From positions 496,001-560,000 of the forward strand of contig JAZGTN010000148.1 of assembly GCA_037783415.1 (NCBI GenBank): DNA of 64,000 bases. Direction: 5' to 3'. The stretch comes from Leptasterias polaris (taxonomy: Eukaryota; Echinodermata; Asteroidea; Forcipulatida; Asteriidae). This document shows positions 27,601 through 42,600 of this stretch, one piece after another. The translations under genes and the position numbers were made by a program. The notes under the pieces were generated by a model. The model was not told where the DNA came from. It saw only the letters and a list, made by a program, of their open reading frames with translations, and did no database searches. The stretch's first letter is position 1. Each line of letters opens with the position of its first letter.

Positions 27601-30600
27601 TCTATGTAAACAACAATTCAATTGGAAGAAAGTTTCTGCTTAATTCTACACAATGTTCTCATAATGCTCCCAATGCAGGCCTCAGTGTAAGTGAAAAGCT
27701 TCCGCTATTTAAATTAGTAAAATTTCACATGGAATTCAGGACTATGACTTTTCGAGCGTTTATTTTGCAGTTATCTTTGATAATTTTGCCATATTTACAA
27801 ATTCTAAAACAGCTGACATGCTCCTACTGTTTTTTTAAGAATGTATCTCTGTAGCTTAAAAGCAATAAGTGACAGTTTTCAGCCAGCAGTCATCACATCA
27901 ATAACATATTAAATAAAGCCAGGTGCTTTTATGTAACTTGATTAATTGCCAATGAATTGTGTTTGTTTTTCAGCAAGAATGATCGATCATTGAAGACACT
28001 AATGTGAGCATTTACTGTGACAGATATCCAAATCTTTCTTCACATAACTTACAAATATTTATGATTGCATGAAAAGTTTGTTCATGATTAGCTTCACTCT
28101 CATTGTGTGGTTGTACTGCAGTTTGCTTTTCTTTGATTGGCTGTTGGTGGCAATCATTTGGTCTCCTCAGTTATATTCTATTCGCTAAAGATGTGCACAA
28201 CTTGTTGAATGCAGTACAGGTAATCAAGGACTCAGTGTAAACAAAAATGCATTATTTTATTTTAACAAAAAGTAATGTGTGGCATGTTTAGGATTGCTTT
28301 ATTATACACTTGCAGCCAGGGCACTATCTACATGTACATTTAACTTCACATAATAACTACCCAACATGGCCAAGGAATTATAGTGACAAAAGTCATCAAT
28401 TTGCTCTGCAATTGTTTATTAATTTTCAGAATTGTGTTCTTAATTTCTCTGTAGAATAATAGTATACATGACATTTATTTGGTGGGTTCCTCTAAAATTC
28501 TGGAAATCATATGCTCTGTCTTCATTGTTTGGCTCTCATTTATTATTGTATACTAGAGAAATGTTGCCTTACTAGGGTTATAGCCCTGGAACCTACATTA
28601 ACGTGTATGAGTGACATGTAGTTTCCACTCCCTTTAGCTAGCTGAGGTGAAACAACAGAGAAACACAGATTTATTAACGGGTGCTTTTAAACCATTCTTT
28701 CACTGTTCATTGGGCCTTCAGTATTCCTGAAACCATCTGAACTCCTTATGAGTAAACAGCACCAGCAACCAAAGAGATGTGTACATATTATGTAGGTTGC
28801 TCATTATTCACATCAATAACCTTATTCTTTGTACATCCATTTTACCCATGGGTAATGAGAAGTGTTATGGTTTAGTGTTTTGGCCACTGGGCTTGAAAGC
28901 AGCACTCATTATGATTCGACACCACTCAGCCATTTTATTCCACAAATGTCATTCACAATGTGATGTGATCAGAAACAATAGCAATGTGTTCAAAAGGAAC
29001 CTTGCCATGATCGAGAATGTAGTGTAACACAGAATATGGCATGAATAAAAGAACTGTTAAGGACTTTAGGTTACATAACCAGACTAACTCATTACACTAT
29101 ACTTGAACACATTCAGCAAGCCTTTTAAACTAAAACCTCATCAATTATTACTCAATTTGGCATGACAACTCTCCCACATAAAGCATCCCCCAAAATAAAA
29201 TGATGTACATGTATCACTGGGCTCTGAGATTATCCTAAAGCTCATTTCTCTCACATGCACTTTGGAGTATCATGCAGAAAGGCCAACTACTATTTGATTT
29301 GCGTACCATGCAGGCAAGCTGAAGCTTTGAAATGCAAAAAGAAAAAAATCCTCAGTTTGGATTGGTCAGGCAGCTGAGATAGATGTTGTATCCCACTGTG
29401 AAATCCTATAATTGTATCCTATATTTGCATCCTGTACATTGAACACTGCAATGTTTAATACATGTAGTTTTAAAATCAAGGACCTAACTGTCGATGTTTA
29501 ACTGCACAGCAGTCCTCAAAACTAACTTTGAGAATGATAAAGTATTCTGAAATCCATGTAGTCATTATACACTTGTTATGCACTGATGGGATCCAATGGT
29601 GTTTTGCCATTCGCCCCAAGGGTGTACAAAACCCATGAACACAGTGTGAAACAAACATTATAAAGTGAAATGAATTATATTTCTTTCTAAATTTTTTGTT
29701 AAACATTGAATCTCATTGTTCAGTTGAATATTGCTTCACTCTTCCTTATGACACATCGCACTGGAATATTTATCGATTTCTCGAGATCAGCATAATTACA
29801 ACTTCATACATGTACATGTACCCAGGGCTATTTCTAATATTGTACAAGGTGGTGGAAATGACCAATGATGCTGGGAATGATCAAGGTAATGTACCCCATG
29901 GGGTACATCACTCATGTTCCCCAGAGCCATGTTCATGCGTCTTTGTAGCACATCATGTGATTAGTTCTTCACCAATAAAATTCACAATCTATGAACATGT
30001 TATAACAATTTAAACTATTGCTGTTAGTGGATACCTTCAGAAACAATAACAACACTTGAATGAGTATGAAACGTTAAGACAATTGAAATGGTTTAACTCT
30101 TACTTTTTCTTTTGGAAGATTATTTCTTAAACCCATGTCTGCTCGTGGAATATTGAATAATGTAGCACATACTCCACATTCAACTCTGTTGCACATTGGA
30201 TGCAGACAATCGTGGAATATGGAATATACAGGAGTACAACATTAAACAAAAATGTTCCTGCATGTATACAAGTCTGCCAACAGCATCACATGGACATTTT
30301 AAGAGGGAGTTAATCAGGTCTCCATTTCTGTGTCCGTGAAAATTGTTGTTGTTCACATGTCACCAGGCATCAAGTGGTTATGGACTACTGTGCTTATAAA
30401 CATTGCCAACTAAATTCTTGATTTGACAGCTGTTCAATTCTTATGCAGAAAATGGGTACATTTTTCGCAAATGTGTTCAACACACAGGATGCAATATTGT
30501 ATTTTATGGTTCATTAGAAAATATATCAAACGACTGTTGACCAATCAGAAGCTAACATTGTAGTTTGCTGGAGGATATAATTAGTTGCCCTCCTTTGGCC

Positions 30601-33600
30601 TCGTTGCATGTCAGATGCAGAATAGCTATACTTTTCTGTATTTCAATAATATCCTTTCATGCGGGGATCAAAATTAATCATTCATGTACATATTTTGGGA
30701 CAAATGTCCATTTTCATGCTTGTGGGTGTTGTTAGAAGATACATTTTTCTCTCGCAAGATGTTTGTTTGAAAAGGTGTTTCTAATGTACAATAAAATGAG
30801 CATGTTAAGTTGTGGTTAATCATAAACATTAGTCATACCTCACATATTATTCATAACTTATCATAGTTATTCAGTGTCAGCATGGATACATTGTATAAAT
30901 TCTATTTCAATTTGTATATTTGTCATGAGATCATTCTTATTACTGTAAGTCAGTTATTGTTCTCTTCTGGGATACATCAGTGGTTTTTGGGATTGTACAT
31001 TCAATACAACTGACCTATTCTCAACAAAAATTTCAATCATTTCATTTATGTACGTTTTAGCCAAAAGTTGTATGCAATCATGTCAAATAAAATGTCTTGA
31101 GAAAAAGGTACTCATTAAAAAGCATGCTTGTTGATTTTCTCTGAGATCATGCACCCTACTTAAAATTTGTCTTTGAATAATCTTTGTGTATTATTGTTTT
31201 ATTATAGTTGTTAAATCTGAAATTCAAATTTGGACCGTAGGTGAATATAAAGGCTCCCTGCAAAGTCTGGATTCTTGTTACAATTGGTTTATAGTAACAT
31301 GCCTGTGCATCAGAATACAATCAGTAATGTAATGAAGTCATATATTTGACATTGACTTTCCAAAGTTTGCTGCAGCTGATCACTGTTAGAAGTGTCAGGG
31401 GATTCTTCACTATTGACAAATAACCAATAATACTATTGTTTGCCTTTCAGTGATGACCAGCTATTTCTGAAAGAGATCACAAGAGGGGTGCTAGAAGGTA
31501 ACAATGTGGGTTGGCTTAACTGGTCTCGCCTCAAGAAGTTGATGCAGAGTGAGAACATGAGAGCCCAGGTTATCAGTCAGCTATCACCTCAAGAAAATAC
31601 AACAGTCCTTGATGATTACATTGAAGATACAGTAAGAAATTATATCCTTTATCTTCTAGTTTTCTGCCATCTTTGTTACAGATTTATTTCTCATTTGTGC
31701 TTGATTTTAAATGAAAACAATGTTGAAAAGGCATGTGAGACCTTGATGGTTACGTAGATTTCCGTGTATGTTTCAGAATGTTGTTAGTGATGAGCTGGAC
31801 ATGAAACTTCATGTGGGTACTTTCTCTCTTAAACTAAAATGGAAGACACATCTAAAGAATATTACTCATAATGCTGGTCAGCATACATTATTGCTGCAGA
31901 GGTTGGGTCCAGTCTTTAGCAAGGCAGGTCTTGTTTCCATCTACAAGAAAGATTGAGTATGCACCTCTAGCCTGGATGGCACAGTCCACCTTTCAGCTCT
32001 TGATACAACCCAAAGGAGAGCATGCCTCCTAATAAGATTAAGCCAGCAAGAGCGATTGAGGCATAATCTTTGCAGTTTATCCAATCAAAGAAACGTTGAA
32101 GCAGTCTCTTGTTTATATAAGATGCAGTGCAGCAAGTGCACATTCCCGCAAGCTTTACAATGTAAAGATTTGTGGGTTTCTTTTCACTGCCCACTCACAT
32201 GTCAGTTGAAGAAATTTGGGATTTATACAGAATATTGTGTTGATTTATCATTCAATTTTTATTTTAAAGGCACTGGACACGTTTGGTAATTGTCAAAGAC
32301 CAGTATTCTCACTTGGTGTATCCCAACATATGCATAAAATAACAAACCTGTGAAAATTTGGGCTGAATTGAAGTTGAAGTTGCAAGAAAATAATGAAAGA
32401 AAAAACACCCTTGTTGCACAAATTTGTGTGCTTTCAGATGCCAATAATAAAAGGCTTCGCTGAAGTCTTTTATTATTTGAGTGAGAAATTACCTTTTTTT
32501 CTAAAACTACGTTACTTCAGAGGGAGTCGTTTCTCACAATGTTTTATACTATCAACAGCTCTCCATTGCTCGTTACCAAGTAAGTTTTTATGCTAACAAT
32601 TATTTTGAGTAATTACCAATAGTGTCCAGTGCCTTTAATAAAGCATGCTAAAGTTAAAACAGTGAACCTATTAGCTACAAAACTGGCTTCATGTGTTACT
32701 TTGGCATGCCTTTGAATATGCACAGCTACACACACTGTTACTGTACAATGTACATGTACTGTTACTATTTCCCACGGTGTGTTGCGGTCTAATATAATAA
32801 TAATAATAATATGGATTTATATCGCGCTTTATCACACCCAAGGGCGTCTCAAAGCGCTTCTTAACATTATTACCCCTGGTCACTGGGCCATTTATTTCAT
32901 TCCTTAAACCATCTCAGCTCCCTGGGGAGTATACAGCCTGTGCTGCAATATATGCGCTACTAAGCTAAATCAATCACAAGAACCATCTCTGCCCTCACAG
33001 GTACCCATTTTACCCCTGGGTGGAGAGAAGCAATTATAGTTAAGTGTCTTGCTCAGGGACACAAGTGTCACGACCGGGACTCGAACCCACACTCTGCTGA
33101 ACAGAAACACAAGAGCTTGAGTTCGGTGCTCTTAACCACTCGGCCACGACACTCGGTCTAATTCACCGGTCCCAAGCTCTGGTGTTGTCAGCAGCAGAGT
33201 GTAGGTTAGAATCCAGGTCGTGACATTCGTGCCCTTGAGCAAGGCAGTTAGCCATAATTGCTTCGTAAAAAGTTTGGAAGATAATGCATTCTGCTCTACC
33301 AGCCAGGCTCCAAGTGGATGATACCCATCCTACATCCTTACAGACTATAAAGGGGGGTTACCTTGATTCAGCCCCAGGAGTACATTGTAGGTGGCGATGT
33401 GATCCTGGTTACAGTTGATTTGGGTTGACAGCCCAAATCAGTTAAGTGTAGCCCTCACAATGAAGTGGTTGTTCGGTCTTGTGAATTTAGGCAATTTCTC
33501 ATTAAAAAAAAATAATAATAAAAAATGGAAATTAGACATAGTTTTTGTCACATAACAAAAACAAGGTGTTCGGCTGGACAATGAAATTATGGATGTAATA

Positions 33601-36600
33601 GACTAGTGGGATTTCAGGAAAATGTGAATGTGAGGGGCATTTTGGGGTAAAAGTGGGGAACCAGACTTTTTAACATAAGTCAGGTATGCTGAGTCCGATA
33701 AACCCGGTTCCCAAGTGAAATTTCGAATTTTTGACCTTCTAATTTGCATAAACAAAATGGCCGCCTTTTGGCCAATTTGGACCTTTCTTGAACCATTTTT
33801 TGCAATAATTATGTAACCAAGCAAGCAAAAATGACAAGTGATGTTTTTCGTACCTAGATGTCGAATGTCACAGAATAGGATTAGGACAGTTATGAAGTAG
33901 TTAGTGGTAATTAATACTCATAAATATACAAATTAGTGGCCGCCATTACAGAAAAATCTTTTTTCTCCCATATCTTTCAAACTAGGTGAGCAAACATGAC
34001 AATTAGAGTGTCTATACCTATGTTTTGAAGGTCAAAGAAAAAGATTAAGACATTTCTGAAGTAATTAGTGGTGAACACCTAAGTTTTGAAGGTTAAGCAA
34101 TAAGTCAATCATATGCCAGATGCTTAATTATGCAAACGAGCTGGTTAAGCTACAAAATGATTAATTATGCAAATCAGCAAGTATTGCTACCAATGAATTT
34201 CATAACGATTCTTATGTCAATGCTCAATGTTTAGGTTCCCAAGTTTACCCCCGAACTCTACTTGATGCTAATACAGGTATGACGGGGCAATCGGTCTCAC
34301 TCACAATATCCCTCATCTTTAAATGGGTATAGAAGAAACTGTTTGGTTGACAAGGACCGTGTCCATACAAGGAGTTAGATCATCGATCTGTTGCTGATAT
34401 GCACACATTGCTAAAAAGGGGTCATTTTGTTACCCTAAAAGTACCACGCTAATCAACATGTGAATAAATAGAAATCACATGTGCTTGTGCTTGAAACATG
34501 TAGAGACATGTAGAAAAGTTCATTTTAAACTGAAACAACCTACCGTTCAGCGACGTTGTCAGGAGATTCTTCTCCCGTGTGCCACAAGGGGTTGAAGGGA
34601 GTTTACAGGTGACCAACAGAGGGCGCTACCACAGGGCTGAAGGGATCTGTTTGTTCAACAGAGGGCGCTACCATACGGGAAAAATCTCCTGCCATTCCGA
34701 TGGGGACGTGACATTTATAATTAATGAGAAGTTCCTTTTCTTTATTTTATACCACAAACATTTATTCAAAGACGTCGTTTTTCTGGTTTGTTTTCTCCAC
34801 AGTTATTTTATGTCTAACTTTTGAGCTAAAATAAACGAAACAATTAACTAAGCTGAAGGTCTACCATAGAATTAGTTTCGAAAAAGGGTCACTTCCCGTG
34901 ATTTATAATTGTTTTTTCGTTTATAAAATACAATCAATTAAAAAGTAACGATTACAGTTTATTTTTATAAAGTTGATTAAAGTAAACCATGGACATGGTC
35001 GCACCTTTCACACAATACAGGTTGGGTGAATGCGTGAATCACCGTTCACACAATAGAGGTTGGGTGAATGCGTCCGCAATCGTTCTGATTAATCTGAATG
35101 CAGTATTTTCGGTACGAAATCGCGGCCACAAAAGAAGTGATCAACACGTTGCTGCATTGTTGGAATGAATTCACGGTCGTTATGTATAGGGACACGTGGC
35201 CACAAAGGCGGCTCAATACATCGCGTCATTGTCGGAATGAAAATCTGGCGACATTGTCTGGAGAGTTGAGCACTGATAATGTACTACGTCAACAATGCGT
35301 GGTGAGTTGATGGTTGGCGACCGCATTATTAACCTGACCGCAGCTACATTAAATAGGGCCTAGATTATTTGCACGTCGGCCGCGGGCATTTTGATCTCTA
35401 GCGACATCATACAAGGCGCACCGGAATACAAGGCGCAGTGATGATTTTGTGGTCAAAAACGTCAGATAAGACGCGTCTTATACGCAAGAAATTACGGTAC
35501 ATGTATTTTTATTTCTCTAACAGCAAGTGAGCAAAGCAGTGTACAAGGGGATTGTGTCTGTATTGAAGGCAGTGGTTGCTGGTCTGGAGTACTCCTTCTA
35601 TAACCAACCTGTTGGAGGTTTTGCCAGTGCATTTGCTGTGCTTGAAATTGCACACACACACTACTTTGGCAAGGAGCCTAACCCAGGCAAGGATAACAAG
35701 AAAGGTGTTATGCAAGGTGAAGGGATAAGAAGTGAGAGTGCATTTGACATAGAGGGATCATTGGTTGTACCATCAGATGGTGTGCAAGTTAGTGATAGCA
35801 TGGGTGCTATTCCAGAAACCCATAGTCTCAATGAGGATAATTTTATTGCTGCTATAGGTGAGGTGTCATATTTTACAGTCAATATTTGTATGTTTTCATA
35901 TTTGTTCCCAAATCCTTGAAGAGTTGTTTTGGTTATTTTTTTTGGTCTATGACCTCCATTGGGAACCCTGTTATGATGCTCCTCACAATGCTGGACAAGT
36001 CGGTACCATTACATACATGTAGAGGAATACTGTACAGTACACATTGTTTTATTTCATGTTTTTTACTTGGTACTTAGTTGCATGATTTCATTTCTTTTAG
36101 AAGTGTGCTTGTTTGTCACAATTCCAGGTTCCCTGATCCAATGCCCAATGTGTCGTTGACTAATTCTATGTGAAACAGTCGGCAGAGATGCGTTTGTTTG
36201 TGGGTTTTTTTTACAGGAGATTAAGTTTGTGGGTTTCGGGGCTGGTTTTTTTGTTCGGTCCCAAAAGTCATCCAATGTGAATCTGTTGAATCTAGTCAAA
36301 TGAAATAACGTTGTTATTCAAGCCATGATTTTCGATGTAGTAGTACTATTTAAGCATGCAGTTTGTCAGGTATTCGGCTTTTTCAAATTAGTTATGTACA
36401 AAACTGTAAATGAAAAAATGTTATAGAAAACACAAAGATGTTTTTGTGGGGCCCTCCTAACTCTTTATCCCACCAATGTCAATAAACATGCATAATGATG
36501 TGTTGTAGCCAAGTGGTTTAGTGCACTTGACTCAAGTTCTGGTAAATAAGTCATCAGGGTGTGGGTTCGAATCCCAGTCATGACACTTGTGTCCTTGCTA

Positions 36601-39600
36601 TGTCCCATCATGAGTGTTTGTCTGTCAGTCCTTCTAATGTAAACGTTAGTGAAACACTATATCAACAGTTGCTTTATAACAGGGTTCCAGAATCTTATGT
36701 TTTACATGCTTTGTTAATACCATGTTGTAATCCTTCAGAAAGGTACATCTGTTACACATATTTACATGCATTATATTGTGTGCTGCATTCATTAGTCGAT
36801 GGCATGGTAAAATCCACAGCAATGTTAAATCACTAAGATTGTTACTTAAACTCTCCAAGCTCGATGAGGTTTGTGGCATTAATGATTTTAACAATGATTG
36901 ATAGTGTTTTTCCATGATGCTAAATGACTAATAGGCTTTGGCTTGTTTCTTGCTCATTTTTTCATGTTTTTGTCTGAACACGCTGGCCTAATATTGCATG
37001 GGAAAGAGAGTAAGCCATACAGTTTGCTGGTATTTCTGGCTGTGGTGTGTGGTTGTGTGTGTGTTTTACCCCTAATTCATGACCTTAAAATGCTACTGTA
37101 CTGTACATGCCTACCATTCAGTGAAACCAAGTCACCACTTGTACTGTAATGTTCCCGAGTTCATGTTGTGATTATATAACATTAAGTCAATTCTAGTGTA
37201 CATGTGGGTTGTATAAGTTAACCCAACAATGCACAAAAACATGTACATGAGTTGTGTCAATTTATGAGTCCGATTCCTGGTGTGTTTACTGTGTAGTGTG
37301 AGAAAAGGTAAATGAGCCCTCTATTGAGATAGATGTTAACTGTTCTCAGAGAATGTTTGTTGTGTAAATACCTGCAATACATGCAGAGTTTAGGATTGAT
37401 TTTACTATTGGCATGATTGGTGTACATAGTATTCATACAAACTTCAGTTCGATGAGGAGGGAAGGATTGCATAAAATGTCTGGTGAATGTACATGTACAT
37501 GGTTTATCATTCCTGATCATAGTTTATAATTCCTGATCATGGTTTATCATTACTGATCATGGTTTATCATTCCTGATCATAGTTTATCATTCTACTACAG
37601 AAAATACGTCACCTCCAATACCTACAAATGCATTTACAATGCGCATGCGCAAGCAACTTAGCTGAACAAAAACAAAGCACCTCCCCTAGCACCGTACGTC
37701 CCAAGTGTACACACGAAATACAACCTTCTTTTTACAGCACGCCATAGTGTCAAGTCGTACACTATAGTGCAAGCAGTTTGGTCCAAATTCCGAACAACTC
37801 CGTCAACGATGTCAGAATCATCCAAAGCAAAGACTAAAAGAACCTTACAGGAAATTGAAATGTAGATCCTGCGGTGATCATCCGTCGACCTAAGAATTCA
37901 ACGTTCATTCTACGTGCCAGAGATGTCGTGGCATTCACAGGAAAAACCCTGCTGGTCTGCCACCTGATCTGCCGCGGATTGGAACGTTTTGGCACGCAAG
38001 ACACCTTTTCCAGGATTCAACCAAGTATCTGCAAGAAACGATGTTTTCTCCGGGTCCCTCAATACCCGAGGTCAACGTGTCATTGGTTAACAGCGGTGCT
38101 TCTGAAGATTTGCTATCCTGAAGCCGCATGTATGATCGTCCAATTCCCACCTCTTCGGAACAACCAAGCCTACACCGGTTTCCGGGTGAGTTCCGGCTTA
38201 CCCTCAACGCCCCGCCAACTTCCAGGCCTATCCATGGTCATTTTTTCGTAGACGATCCTCGCCTATATGAGTCGACACATCCTTCCATGGGTTCTTACAC
38301 TACCTTTTTGTCACCCAACGGATATTTTACCAACGTACTATCCTCAGGAACGGCCACCAGTTAACGGAAGTTTTTCTCGCTCCGATGTTTGCCAGAGAGG
38401 CTTCCCGCTTGTCATTTTGCAGGGATTCCGCCCAGCCCACTCCTCCACCAAAGTTTACCATTCTTGTAGACAGCTTCTGCTCTGAGAATTTGAAGAGGCT
38501 TTCTCAATCTTTCAAAAGAAAAAGCATCTGATAATTCCAGCTCGTGAATCATCTCTCTTCATAACATATACCGATGATATCGATAGATTTTTCATGGTCC
38601 CGTCAATTTCATCAACGGTTAAAGATAAGCTTCAATCTGAAAAAATATATTAAATGTATATATATATATTTTTTTTAAATAATTAAAACAATTTAAAAAA
38701 CAGATAAACGCACGAAAGACATTGACAGTTCTTTCTCGAAGCTAGACCACCATTTACTCGGGCTTCAAAAGTTCCCGCTACAGTGGATCCATAACTCCCC
38801 ATCTGTCATGTTTAAATTTCTTGATGACTGCCTGGGTTCCTGCCTACGGACCATCGCTACCAGTTCTGCTTTAGCAACTTCCCTGCGTAGGTCTCTTATT
38901 CTCGACCAGCTCTTCTGGCCCTCTCAGGGCTCCAGAGAACGCATGGAAGAACTACCCATCTTAGGAGTGACCTCTTTTTTTCTTCGAAAATAAATTTGAC
39001 GAAGTCATGCTCCAAGAAGCGAAGCGTCTGAAGACTGATGAGAAGATTAACCTACGTCTACCCTCCAGTAAATCTTCTTCACTGTCCTTTAGCACTACCG
39101 ACAAGAGCGGGAAAAGCAACAAAGGGTCTTTTCGTCACCCCTACCCTTCCCATTTTCGTTGACCAAAGGCCACCTTCACTCGCCCGACTGCCAAAACTCA
39201 ACCAGTGGTGACCAATCATCAATCTTCGGCCCCTCAAGGCCTTCATTCAACCCAAACATTTCCGGAAGGAAACCCTGAAAACTGTCTTACAATCTCTCCC
39301 TCGGGACTGGTGGGCCACTTCCCTCGACTTGAGAGACGCTTACCCCCATGTACCGATTCATACAAATCACCAGGGGGTACCTCCAGTTCACTTACCGACA
39401 CAAGACCTACCAGTTTTGATGCCTCTCGTTTGGCCTCTCAACTGCTCCAAGGGTCTTTACCAGAATCATATTTTTCTGTACCTGGACGACTGGTTGCTTG
39501 TGGGCCCCTCTTACTCAGACACTGAAAGAATGTATTCGACTCTTCCTTACTTCTTAATGCTCCCAGCCAGGGCCTGGCTTCGTCTACTGGGGTTCATGGC

Positions 39601-42600
39601 TAGTCGCGTAGACTTAGTTCCATGGTGCAGAATGCATATGCGCCCTCTTAAGCTTCATCAGCTTTTTCATTACTGACCCCAAAGGGACGTACATATGTAG
39701 TTACCAAACGAGTTCCAGTCAAGTCCCTTATCCAATCCCATCTCAAATGGTGGCTTCGTCATGAGAACCTTCTCTGCGGCACAACATTTCTGCAACCCAC
39801 ACCATCAGTTACTCTGACAACAGATGTCTCACAGTCAGGTTGGGGTGCTCACCTGGCAATCTTTCGGTGGCCGGAACTTGGTCACCCACAGAAAAGCTAC
39901 TTCACTTCAATCTGCTAGAACTTCTAGCAGTTCTAAGGCTCTTCAACATGTGAAAAGTAGAGTCATGAATCATACAGTCTTAATAAAGACAGACAATTCC
40001 CAGTAGTTTCCTACATAAACCGCCAAGGGGGTAACACCTCGCCTTCCCTTAGCATGCATACATGGGAACTCCTCAATTTGTGCATTCCCCACCAGATCTC
40101 ACTACAAGCACACCACCTGTCGGGGAAAGAAAGTGTCATTGCAGATGCACTCTCGCGGGGTCGAGCAGTGCCCACAGAGTGGTCCCTTCACCGCCCCACA
40201 GTCTTAACAAATTTTTCAATATTCTGGAAACTTCTCACGTAGACCTCTTTGCGTCCCATCTCAACCATCAACTTCCAACCTTTTGAACCCGACTAGCTCA
40301 TCCTCTATCTTGGGCAACAGACTCCCTGAGCTTCTGCTGGACAGGTCTCTTGGGGTATGCCCTTTTCCCCAATTTCCCTGCTATCTCAAGTGCTACAAAA
40401 GATAAAACAGCAGAGTTGCAAGATATTTTTGGTTGCCACTCTTTGGCCAAGGCTTGTCTGGTTTTTCCTCAGCTGCTCGACCTTCTATTCCGACCTTCTA
40501 TCGTCCTACCGAAACGTCCAGACCTGTTGACACAACCAGTCACAAAGTTCCTACATCTGGATCCGGACAGTCTTCATCTCTGTGCCTGGATGCTGTCAAA
40601 TCTTACTTCTGAACAGCTGGCCTTTTGGAAGACGCTGCTTCCTTGGCAGCCACGAGCAGACGTTCTTCGACCAGAAGAACATATGACAATCGCTTACAAC
40701 ATTACATCTAATGGTTCTTCACCTGTTTAAATCGGGTCTTCAAATTGCAGCAATTTGTTGCTACTAATCTGCCATCGGCGTAATACATAGAGGGTATTAC
40801 GACGATAGCTCCAACCTTTCAAACAACACTGCCATCTCACACCTTCTGAAGGGTATGTTCGTAGACAGACCACCCACTCAAAAGCTTACCCCTTCCTGGG
40901 ACCTTGGCAGCGTCCTTCTTCATCTGGTAAAGTCTCCCTCTGAACCATCGGGATCCTCTTCCTTTCATTTGCTGGTGGTCAAAACAGTCTTTCTGCTTGC
41001 GGCCTCCACGGTTCGTTGTAGAACTGAACCTCCTGCATGCTCTGTCCTTAGAACAGGCAACTTGCGCTGGGAACCAGGGGGCGTTCGGCTTGTTTTGCAA
41101 ATTGGCTTCCTGACTAAGAACCAGTCGCCAAAACTTGTCCTCTTAAGAGCACCTCAAGCACAGCTTACCGGTATGTCTTAACAGGTCCTGTTTTTCATTT
41201 GTTTCAGGCATAATTTAGTTAAGACATCTACTCTGGGCTCAACACTGCACTTCCTGTTCCCTCCCTATCTTGTGGTTCAACGGTGCCACTCTGCATTTGT
41301 AGGTATCGGAGGTGACTTATTTTCTGTAGTAGAATATCCCTAAATCTGCAGGGATTTTTTTATTCTAATAAGAAAATACTCGCCCCCGATACCATCCCTC
41401 CCAAAGAAAAGTGGAGTTCAGGGACACACGCACGGAAAAGGCTTATTGTAAAAAGAAGGGCGTATTTCGTGTGTACACTTGGGACATGCAGTGCTAGGGG
41501 AGGTGCTTTGTTTTTGTTCAGCGGAGTTGCTTGCGCATGCGCATTGTAAATGCAATTGGAGGTGAGTATTTTCTTATTAGAATAGAAAATCCCTGTGGAT
41601 TTAGGGATATTCCTGATCATGGTTTATCATTCCTGATCATGGTTGATCATTCCTGATCATGGTTGATCATTCCTGATCATGGTTTATCATTCCTGATCAT
41701 GGTATGTCATTACTGATCATGGTTTATCATTCCTGATTATGGTTTATAATTCCTGATTATGGTTTATAATTCCTGGTCATTGTTTATCATTCCTGATCAT
41801 TGTTTATCATTCCTGATCATGGTTTGTCATTCCTGATCATGGTTTATCATTCCTGATCATGGTTTATCATTCCTGATTATGGTTTATAATTCCTGATTAT
41901 TGTTTATAATTCCTGATTATGGTTTATAATTCCTGATTATGGTTTATAATTCCTGATCATGGTTTATAATTCCTGATCATGGTTTATCATTCCTGATTAT
42001 GGTTTATCATTCCTGATTATGGTTTATCATTCCTGATTATGGTTTATAATTCCTGGTCATGGTTTATCATTCCTGGTCATGGTTTATCATTCCTGGTCAT
42101 GGTTTATCATTCCTGGTCATGGTTTATCATTCCTGATCATGGTTTATCATTCCTGATCATGGTTTATCATTCCTGATCATGGTTTATCATTTCTGATCAT
42201 GGTTTAACATTTCTGATCATGGTTGATCATAGTTTATCATTCCTGGTCATGGTTTATCATTCCTGATCATTGTTTATCATTCCTGATCATGGTTTATCTT
42301 TCCTGATCATGGTTTATCATTTCTGATCATGGTTGATCATGGTTTATCATTCCTGGTCATGGTTTATCATTCCTGGTCATGGTTTATCATTCCTGATCAT
42401 GGTCTATCATTCCTGATCATGGTCTATCATTCCTGATCATGGTCTATCATTCCTGGTCATGGTTTATCATTCCTGATCATGGTTTATCATTCCTGATTAT
42501 GGTTTATCATTCCTGATTATGGTTTATCATTCCTGATTATGGTTTATAATTCCTGGTCATGGTTTATAATTCCTGATCATGGTTTATAATTCCTGATCAT

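Larger units (their letters stand above)
37591..41610 (+). mobile_element. DIRS-type tyrosine-recombinase retroelement, decayed, with ends and internal complementary region
   Basis: Inverted terminal repeats lie at about 37599-37737 and 41446-41572 (shared words GCATTTACAATGCGCATGCG and CAAGTGTACACACGAAATAC on the left, inverse on the right). Between them, on the + strand and in order, are a gag-like region, a reverse transcriptase, an RNase H and a tyrosine recombinase, as in DIRS elements. The region at 41300-41390 is complementary to both outer ends. I see no target duplication, as expected for a recombinase-integrated element. Many stops and frameshifts make it non-functional. It is inserted in the 20-bp satellite in intron 14. 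Confidence 0.93.

Noticed and set aside
31768..31956. ORF just after exon 13 as an alternative MADD exon
   Set aside because: The sequence matches the thumb region of LINE reverse transcriptases, and the known MADD continuation is exon 14 at 35524.
33068..33153. Possible tRNA-Leu/Ser gene on the minus strand
   Set aside because: A and B boxes are present, but the sequence continues into a SINE body with a 3' tail and is flanked by a target duplication, so it is a SINE head.
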